Source of the DNA: Ottelia alismoides
Lineage: Eukaryota > Streptophyta > Magnoliopsida > Alismatales > Hydrocharitaceae
Direction of reading: 5' to 3'
Assembly: GCA_037367405.1 (NCBI GenBank)
Contig: JAZKJV010003260.1
Location: forward strand, 103,200 to 167,199
Length of the DNA: 64,000 bases
How positions within the stretch are numbered: position 1 is the first letter of the stretch; each line of letters begins with the position of its first letter. Shown piece by piece: positions 56,999-64,000 of the stretch. A program made the position numbers and the translations under genes. A model generated the notes under the pieces. The model was not told where the DNA came from. It saw nothing but the letters and a program-made list of their open reading frames with translations, and ran no database searches.

Positions 56999-57250
56999 TT
57001 TCCAAATAACTTTCCTTACTGCTTAACAATGTAGGTGAATCTTAATATGGTGCTTATTTGTTCATTAATCGAATCTAATATAGTTTTGATGTCGTATCAG
57101 ACGCCAAAAAGTACGGTCACTATATTGCTAATATTGACAATAAATGCATATACATTAAAGCGATCTCCTATTTTAAGAACCAAGTTAATTTCAGCACCTC
57201 AGATCTCGAATAAAATCAAGATATCCAAAATGACATATCGGGTGTAGATT

Positions 57251-57614
57251 GGGAAAAATGGAGCACCCCCCTCCAGGCAGTCAATGGGTTGTCCCCGTCA
57301 TATTTTCGGCGATTTTTTTTGTTTTCGTTTTTTCCAAAAATATTGTCATGTATTTTTATCATTATATTTATCTAATATGTCATTTTACTTTTGTCAGCAA
57401 CAGAGACTCCTATACCCTATATCTAGAACATGTAATTTTAATGGTCTTAAAATTGCTGTAATCGGCCTGCTTTAGATTGAGGGCATAAAAGTCTCTGTTT
57501 CTAACGAAATTGGAATTACATATTAGAGGGATATGGTGATGAGAATATGATGGTATTTTTGAAAAAAAATTATCAGAAAATGAGACGGAGGCAGTCAGGA
57601 GCCCCATTTTTCCC
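57251..57614. mobile_element. Palindromic MITE, family A copy 3, with 9-bp duplication (364 bp)
   Basis: The ends are GGGAAAAATGGAGC and complement GGGAAAAATGGGGC. Flanking GTGTAGATT (57242-57250) and GTGCAGATT (57615-57623) are a 9-bp target duplication with one mismatch. The core arms AACAGAGACTCCTATA and AAAAGTCTCTGTTTCTAA match copies 1 and 2. The 9-bp duplication places family A in the Mutator superfamily. Confidence 0.85.
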
Positions 57615-57623
57615 GTGCAGATT

Positions 57624-58191
57624 TAGGATCCAAAAGTCCAAAAAGAGATGTGTTAAAATCATTCATGCATTTTAGTGATTAAAATGGTATTTTGTAATTC
57701 ATACATTTGATTTTTTTTATCATTAAAATATGAGTGCATCATATTGCATTCTTCCGATGAAGGTCATCGGAAGAATCCGAAAATTTTCTTGTCAACCCCA
57801 AACGATGTTAGGAGCTTTTTTATGCACGAAATTAAGCAATAGTTTTTGACAAGGCACATTTATGCAATAATATAAATTATTTTCAAACATTTACATGTTT
57901 GACCAAAAGTTAAACTATTAATTATTTTCTTTCGCAGCGGGTTTTCTGCACAGCGATGCCAAACGATTCATATAAATTAAGGAAAAGAAATATCAAATCC
58001 AGGCAAGCTAGTGATAGAAGAACAGATTAAAATTAATACTGAAATAATAAGCACATATATAAAACGGCTATATAGCAGCAGCTATAAAACCTTGCACAAC
58101 ATCACAACACACACACATCGACAACGAACTCCACACAATCTAATCAAAGAATAACCACTCGTGATTAGCCACCCAACACTTAATTAGAACC
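57624..58191. other. 3' flank of the phytocyanin-like gene
   Basis: AT-rich DNA; the part from about 58030 to 58191 is probable 3' UTR on the minus strand. No other gene seen. Confidence 0.45.
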
Positions 58192-58823
58192 TCAAACCAC
58201 CAGACTAATGGCGCTCAAAGCCACAACCAGCCCTCCCAACAGTCCCGCCTTCAGTCCTGCAGCTGACCCGGCAGTCGGCGCAGAAGCCGGAGCCTGGCCT
58301 TCCGAGGGCAGAGATGCCGGCGCCTCCGCAAACTTCCTCCTATCAGCCATCACCACCACTATGACCTTCCCACCATTCTGGCACACGCTCTCCTCCCCAT
58401 TGATGAAGTAGTAAGCTCCCGACCTCTCGAGATCCACCACGAACCTTCCCACATTCACACCGTCGCCTCGTGTGAGCGGGCTCGTCGCGTTGCACCGTAA
58501 GTAATCCCCCCTGCTCACCCGCAGGACCGAGTCGTTATGCCATTTTAAATCCCACACTGCAATATATAAAAACAAATCAAACGGTCAAGATGAATGCGGT
58601 AAAATAAAGCGTTTTGAGCGTGAATGCGATCGGGTTTTTATTCACCGAGCGTATCTCCAACTTGAAACCGATTGGATTCGGCCCATCGGTTGAGGGCCTC
58701 CGAGGAGGGTGGAGCATGCCAGACGGAGGCGGTTCCACCGACGAGGAAGTCATGAGAGTGTGCGGTGGAAGAGGAGGCAAGGAGAGTGGCGAGGAGGACG
58801 AGTGCGGCGGCGGGTCGTGCCAT
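58192..58823 (-). CDS. Early nodulin-like (phytocyanin-family) GPI-anchored protein, 180 aa, two exons
   Basis: Exon 1 is 58823-58646 and exon 2 is 58556-58192, with an 89-bp intron (donor G|GTGAAT, acceptor TTGCAG|TG); together they give 180 codons and a stop. Residues 1-21 are a signal peptide. The phytocyanin domain runs from FLVGG (26-30) to about 130, with the paired Cys81 (DYLRCNATSP) and Cys118 (EESVCQNGGK). His and Met copper ligands of true phytocyanins are not at their usual places, as in early nodulin-like proteins, so copper binding is unlikely. Residues 135-158 are Ala/Pro/Ser-rich like arabinogalactan proteins, and a hydrophobic tail (161-180) is a GPI-anchor signal. It would sit on the outer plasma membrane face or in the wall. 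The intron position after GDTL is typical of the family. Confidence 0.88.
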
Positions 58824-58929
58824 CGGGCGATGTCGAGAAGACGAGGAGAGAGTTCGGTATCTTGATTACGGGATTCAGAGAGCAGAGAGGTGATAGCTAT
58901 TTGAGGAGCTGAGGATCGATTGAGCTCTT

Positions 58930-58936
58930 CTTATAG
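58930..58936 (-). promoter_or_regulatory. TATA box of the phytocyanin-like gene
   Basis: CTATAAG on the minus strand lies about 107 bp before the ATG, followed by a pyrimidine-rich leader. Confidence 0.5.
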
Positions 58937-59228
58937 GGAGGGGAAGATTAGCCGTTGGGGGGGTCAGGTGGTTCGGAGCTTGGTGTGGAGTTTGGTTCGG
59001 ATAGCCGTGGCCGAGCTTTCCTTTTTGTCCTTTTTAGGATTTAAACGGCTACGGGTTTTGACCGTTTATTTGGACAGAAATTGCAGTGCTCTTGAGGGTA
59101 TGTTCATAATTTAGCCCAAAAGTGGACAAAGATTGTCGCGCCTCTTCTGAAATATTTTAAAGGACACCCCTACAGAAAAATGTTATTCTGAAATGATGCA
59201 ACTACTTTTGACGGGTATATAACAAAAA
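58937..59228. other. Upstream promoter region
   Basis: Mixed DNA between the phytocyanin-like gene and a Mutator-type element; no separate gene seen. Confidence 0.4.
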
Positions 59229-60956
59229 GGGATATTTACACCTATAACCCTGAGTAATCTTGCAACTATATTCATAACTCTACATAATCGTGAATTACAC
59301 GAGAAATCTCGAGTAATGCTTAACATTTACATGACATAACCCTGTGTCAAATTCCGTTTCCCCGTTAACTCACACGGAAAAAGTTAGATGTAGACCATTT
59401 TACCCTTCAAAATATGTTATATTTACAATATGACGCCCTCCCTTCTCCCATGGTCGGGTAGCACTCCCCATGTTGCATCCTCCATCATCCTCCTCCTGCC
59501 GCCTCTGACCTGGAAGCCCTCCCCTCGTTGCCCCCGGCAGCCTCACCGTCGAAGGCTCTCCTCCTCCTCCGCCGCCCCTGACCTGGAAGCCCTCCCCTCC
59601 TGTCTGGAAGCCCCCCGCCCACTCGTCGGTCTCCCTCCACCCATCTCCCTGTCACGCCCCCCACCCCGACCTGGAAGCACTCCCCTCGTATCGCAACCCT
59701 TCCCCCAACCGCCCAGTCCCCCCGCCCACTCGCCGGTCGCTCTCCCCCCTCCCCCCCGCCCACTCGCTGGTCGCTCTGCCCCCTCCCCCCTGGTCACCCT
59801 CCACCCATCTCCCTGTCGTGCCCCCCACCTCAACCTGGATGCCTGGAAGTCAAAGTCACCCCCCACCCTCGGGGTTGCCCTCCACCCATCTGCCCGGGCC
59901 CGTTCTCCCCCCAATCGCCCATCCCCCACCTTGACCAGGACGCGGGGGACTTCGACCTGCACAAAGATGGTGCCCCGGCATAGAGTGTTCCTGCGGGGGG
60001 CTTCGACCTGCACATAGGTTGGTGAAGGAAAAGACGATGAACTTTTCTGGTGGGTCAACGACGGGATTCTGGGAGCATGACAGGGTGGGAAGGAACGCCG
60101 ATGCGGACTAGGGTGGAAGCTGGAGTGCCTCGAGGGCAGAGGAGGGATCGTCGACACTGTCTGAGGGGAGAGCCTTGGCGGAGGAAACCATGCAGTTCAG
60201 ATGCGTCCAGAGGGGTCAGGGAACTAACGCTACCACTATGGCTTCCAATCGGGAGGAGATGTGAGCTAGATGACAGGGAGGGGTGGGTTGTAATTCCATT
60301 CAAATGATGAAAACAACGGAATGATGCGTGGTCAGATCCATTGCTTCGAAAAAAGAAGAAATGGCATAAAGGGCGAAAAATTACTGGATTTTGGCGCAAC
60401 GCACGGGCACGGATTGATTATTGATTGATTATTGTAGGTGTAGGGGTTTGTAGGAGGGTTGCACGGGGGATTGCAAGGCGGCGGCGGGGGTTTGTAGGAG
60501 GGTTGCACGGGGGATTGCAAGGCGGCGGCGGGGGTTTGTAGGAGGGTTGCGCGGGGGCTTCGACCAGCACAAAGATGGTCGCGGTCGATGCGGGGAAGGG
60601 GGGGCTTTGAGGGGAAGGGGAGAGGGGTTGCAGAGGTGACCGCCGGCCAAGGGGGAGGGCGGCGGTGGGGGCTTTACAGGGGGCGAGATGGTGGAGGAGG
60701 AAGAAGGGGAGGGGGCAAGCTAGAGGAGGAAGAAGGTACGGATTGTATTTTGTATTTTTGTTTTAATTTTTTAGCAGCCGTTGGATGGAATAAAGATTAG
60801 ATTAACTCAATGATATAGTTGAGTTAAAGGAAAAACTAACAGAGGGTTATGAATGTGAGACGGAGTAACTATCTGGGGTTTCTCGTGTAACTCACGATTA
60901 TGCAGGGTTATGAATGTAATTGCAAGATTACTCAGGGTTTTGGGTGTAAATATCCC
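59229..60956. mobile_element. Mutator-type TIR element with GC-rich cargo, element M3
   Basis: The ends GGGATATTTACACC and complement GGGATATTTACACCC extend for about 90 bp (AACCCTGAGTAATCTTGCAA on both sides). Flanking 9-bp sequences TAACAAAAA and TAATAAAAA differ at one base. The sub-terminal text on each side matches the opposite side of element M2 at 30995-32466, so the two are inverted relatives. The cargo (59.43-60.73 kb) is GC-rich, with open frames rich in Pro, Arg and Ser, but shows no recognisable domain. No transposase. Confidence 0.9.
60443..60560. repeat. 44-bp GC-rich tandem repeat, about 2.6 copies
   Basis: GGGGTTTGTAGGAGGGTTGC begins units at 60443, 60487 and 60531, inside element M3. 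Confidence 0.9.
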
Positions 60957-62518
60957 TAATAAAAAAAGTTTCATATGTGCCTCCATTGTCTCAATCAAGG
61001 TACTCATTTTTGGAATCTAAGAATAAGAATGATTAAACTTTAAACTTAAGGGTTTAGCATTAACATAAAAAGATGACGAAGCCGGTACTTCAGAAAAAAG
61101 AAAAAAAATAAAATCAGATATATCTTTGTTACATTTCACGAATGAGCTTAATAAATGGGATATTGATATATAAACGACATTTTCATATTATTTATTGACT
61201 TTCAATTTTTATGTTGCAGTTTATTGGATTATTCGATTTGGATCGAATGTTTGTCTTTTGAACTTCTAGGTTCAATTGCTTCCTTGCACACAATAGTGAA
61301 GGTGATGACCTTCCCCTGGTTCACAGGGAGAGGGTTTGATTGATCTGGACGGATTTGGATTATTTGATTTTGATTGACAATATAATACCCATCCCCCCCA
61401 AAAATGGCCTAATGGGCGTTGATTTAATCTTGTTGATTCCACATGCTCAGCCAACTCAAATATATAATAAGACGACGCGTTCTTAAAAGCACTTCGTAGG
61501 ATGGCCTTCTTTCCGATCCTTTGGGGACGATGAATCTTGTCCCTCCTCTACTGTCTGCCTCGCTTGGGTTCATTTTTTACTCAGTCCACGCAACAAATTG
61601 AGGCCATGAATGTGCCATATGAATAATAGGAGGCCCATCCCAAGCAGATTTCGTGAGCCGTGTAATAGGCGACCATCATCAGATGAAATTAGATTGGTTG
61701 AGATGTTTGGGTGAGCAATTTAGATTAAGTGGAATCCAAGTTACGCTATTGAATAATCGAGAAACATAAGGTTGGATGGATACCGAGCCAAACGATGATG
61801 AAATCACTTATATACGACAGAATGCCAAAGTAGACACGAATCAAGTTCGATAGAGCAGAAGAAAGATGGGAGATGTTGAAAATGGGATTGAGTTAAGTTC
61901 GGGGAATTATCAGCACTAGAGAAAGGAAAATACATGGAGCAACATGTATAAAAACGATTAAAATGAGACCTCAAAGAGCAAAGCTATCGATTGAGTGAGA
62001 AGAAAATGAGAGAAGTGGGGTTGAAAATGTTAACATATAATATATAATATATATTAAATAGGGTTGGAGCACGAATTATATTAAATATATAATGATTGGT
62101 TTAGACAAATGGATGCAAATATACATATGCAGATGTAAGTGTTACTATATCCTTATCCATTTCCATTTAGAAACTTTGAAGGAATTCATATATATTATCG
62201 ATATTGAAAATCACAAATCATACTCTAAAATATATCAGTCAGCTGATGTTCAGTATGAACAAAAATCAAACTAGCAAAATGATATTGCAGGTCAGTGTAC
62301 TTGACTGCACATAATAGTGATACAATAATAACAATGTGAATTCTTACAATGCCCCAACTCATCAGCTCCAACGATGCGCCTTACAGTTGACAATGGCTAA
62401 CTCAACTTACGGTCGGCACCTCCTTTTTCAGTCGGAGTATCTCAGTACCATACAATGCTAACTGGTCCTTCAGCTTTGCCCGGTGCTTCTTCGTATTTCT
62501 GTTCATAACATGGGAAAA
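60957..62518. other. Intergenic DNA
   Basis: No gene, RNA gene or complete element recognised. A minus-strand frame at 61272-61454 has no motif. Confidence 0.4.
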
Positions 62519-62912
62519 GGATCCTCTGTTGTAGAGGGAATTGCAGTAGAGGTGATGTAATCTCCTTTAATTTTTTTTTGTGATTTAGATTTCAAAATCC
62601 AGCCTTATAGATTGAACTTATATTAATGCTCTACATATCGTCTAAATTTCACTTAATTCCGAGATTATTTACTATTTTCTTTTAATGGTCAAACATTCGG
62701 TCAAGATCTAAACAACTTAAACTCCATTTAAAAAAGATCCGAATCTTCAACCATTAAGATAAAATAACAAATAATCTCGGGATTAAGCGAAATTTGAAGG
62801 ATATGTAGAGCATTAATCTAAGATTCAATCTATAAAGTTGATTTTGGAATCTAAATCACAAAAAAATTAAAGGGAATTATAGCACCTCCTCTTCCTTGTA
62901 ACAGCAGACATC
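62519..62912. mobile_element. Long foldback element, family B copy 3
   Basis: Two arms of about 150 bp are complementary: left TTTTGTGATTTAGATTTCAAAA and right TTTTGGAATCTAAATCACAAA, with inner AATGCTCTACATATCGTC against GGATATGTAGAGCATT. The outer end GGATCCTCTGTTGTA matches the small MITE at 36957. A frame at 62867-63073 overlaps the right end and has no motif. Confidence 0.7.
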
Positions 62913-64000
62913 TCACCCACAGCCTCCCTATACCTTCCTCTGTACATATGTAGCTTTGTCTGTGTTGATCGAAGACTCATTCTAAGCTTTTCCCGAAACA
63001 TCCTACGTATAGACGTCAAATGTAATGTATTCGTACGCGAACAAATTGAACTAAGAACTCCAAAAATAAACAAGGATGTACATGCAGAAGGGCAATGTAT
63101 TGCAAAAATTTAAATGGACAAGAATAATTTAGTTGCCGGAAATTATTACTGTGAAGAAGAAGAATTACAACTCTCCTCATCCTTGCCATGCCTCCCTCTC
63201 TGTCTCAATGTGTTTGTTCTCATATAAATAAGTCATGTACAATCTCAAATTGGATTTTAACAACAAACCCCAATCAATCAAGAAGCACTTAGGATTGTTG
63301 AGCGAAGAGATGAGTTCTTCCCTAGGACTGATGGCATATGCCAACGATGTTTGGCAGTTGAGGATGTTGGGCATTTAATTCTTTGATTGCTATGTTGCAA
63401 GGGAGGTGTGAGCAACTTCGCTTGTTGAATCAGTATCAACCTCTGAACGTGTTGGTTTCTAGGAATCTCTGGACGAAATGGAACATGGGAGCAGCCCCAC
63501 CAAGATTTGGGTGGAGGCTATTTAGTGATCTATATGACTTGCACAGAATGGGTCTATATTCCGGGAAGAACAAACATACATGACAATTTTATAAAGCATG
63601 CAAAAAAATTATGGACTTTTTTGGTTTTTTAATTATTTTTTTAATAATGTAAATAAAACAAGTTTATGGGCCGGCATCTCCTTGATGTCATACCCTCTTT
63701 TTCCTAAATATAAGTGTCATATGAGCTTAATTTCTATTAGTCATCTATGCTCACAACTCGATTGTTGACTTGTTTTTTTATAAATCTTTCTACTACTTTT
63801 AGGACATTCAATTGCAACAGATTGTTTATGGGGGCTATGAGAAGGATAGTCTATAGTATTTTAATGTCTCATCCAACTCTTTTTTGCTAGCACTTCACTG
63901 ATCCTTGTTGACCACTCCTATGACATCTTCGTCTTGGATACCCTTGAACCTCGATCTTCTTTCTCTATAATATTTCTCGATATGTCCTTGCTCAAACCTA
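62913..64000. other. Intergenic DNA with scraps of repeats
   Basis: A plus-strand frame at 63383-63583 contains NLWTKWNMGAAPPRFGWRLF, faintly like the entry of a LINE zf-RVT domain. At 63692-63720 CCTCTTTTTCCTAAATATAA then GTGTCAT resembles the monocot Stowaway terminus (CTCCCTCCGTCCCAAAATATAAGTGTCAT). Neither can be extended. Confidence 0.3.

Noticed and set aside
59430..60157. Pro/Ser/Arg-rich 195-204 codon frames on both strands
   Set aside because: Overlapping opposite-strand frames in GC-rich transposon cargo without a domain; could be captured gene debris but cannot be supported as a gene.

Overview
This is plant nuclear DNA, almost certainly from a flowering plant and most likely a monocot. 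The supporting signs are plant Ty3/gypsy, copia, L1-type LINE, CACTA and Mutator-like elements, a very GC-rich single-exon receptor-like kinase gene, a zinc-knuckle-before-DUF4283 layout in the LINE ORF1, a weak Stowaway-like terminus, and a mitochondrial nad5 insertion. Gene density is low. I see three intact-looking genes: a receptor-like cytoplasmic/membrane kinase (34466-35944, +), a small single-span membrane protein (53513-53800, -), and a two-exon early nodulin-like phytocyanin (58192-58823, -). Three more stretches look like broken gene pieces: a possible lysyl-tRNA synthetase 5' exon (37.75-38.07 kb), a two-pore K+ channel fragment (49.6-50.0 kb), and nad5 (54.36-54.77 kb).

Layout. 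1-7712: 3' part of a large Athila/Tat-type Ty3/gypsy element (RT end, RNase H, integrase, 2.1 kb noncoding tail, PPT, 3.66 kb LTR). It is inserted into the protease region of an older gypsy element (7713-8490). 8.5-11.3 kb: minus-strand LTR-like DNA with internal tandem repeats. 11.3-14.8 kb: minus-strand L1-type LINE that has lost the 3' half of its RT. 16-20 kb: microsatellites, a LINE tail fragment, a palindromic MITE and a 1.2 kb TIR element. 21-26 kb: copia-LTR-like DNA, then a second diverged Athila/Tat-type LTR. 27-34 kb: two Mutator-type elements with perfect 9-bp target duplications and GC-rich cargo, a CACTA miniature element and a Harbinger/Tourist-like MITE. 34.4-36 kb: the kinase gene. 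37-48 kb: gene and copia fragments, MITEs, and LTR-like DNA. 48.6-52 kb: a dispersed duplication around a channel pseudogene and a copia LTR. 53-59 kb: the two small genes, the mitochondrial insert and further MITEs. 59.2-61 kb: a third GC-rich Mutator-type element, related to the one at 31 kb but inverted. The rest is AT-rich DNA without recognisable genes.

The genes do not form an operon or pathway. The clearest signals in the window are the mobile elements whose exact boundaries can be set from target-site duplications, and two structural features in retroelements: a four-unit array of hairpins ending in polypurine-tract-like sequence, and a long U5/leader stem that places a copia primer-binding site in its loop. 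All family names come from reading motifs by eye; no database search was run.
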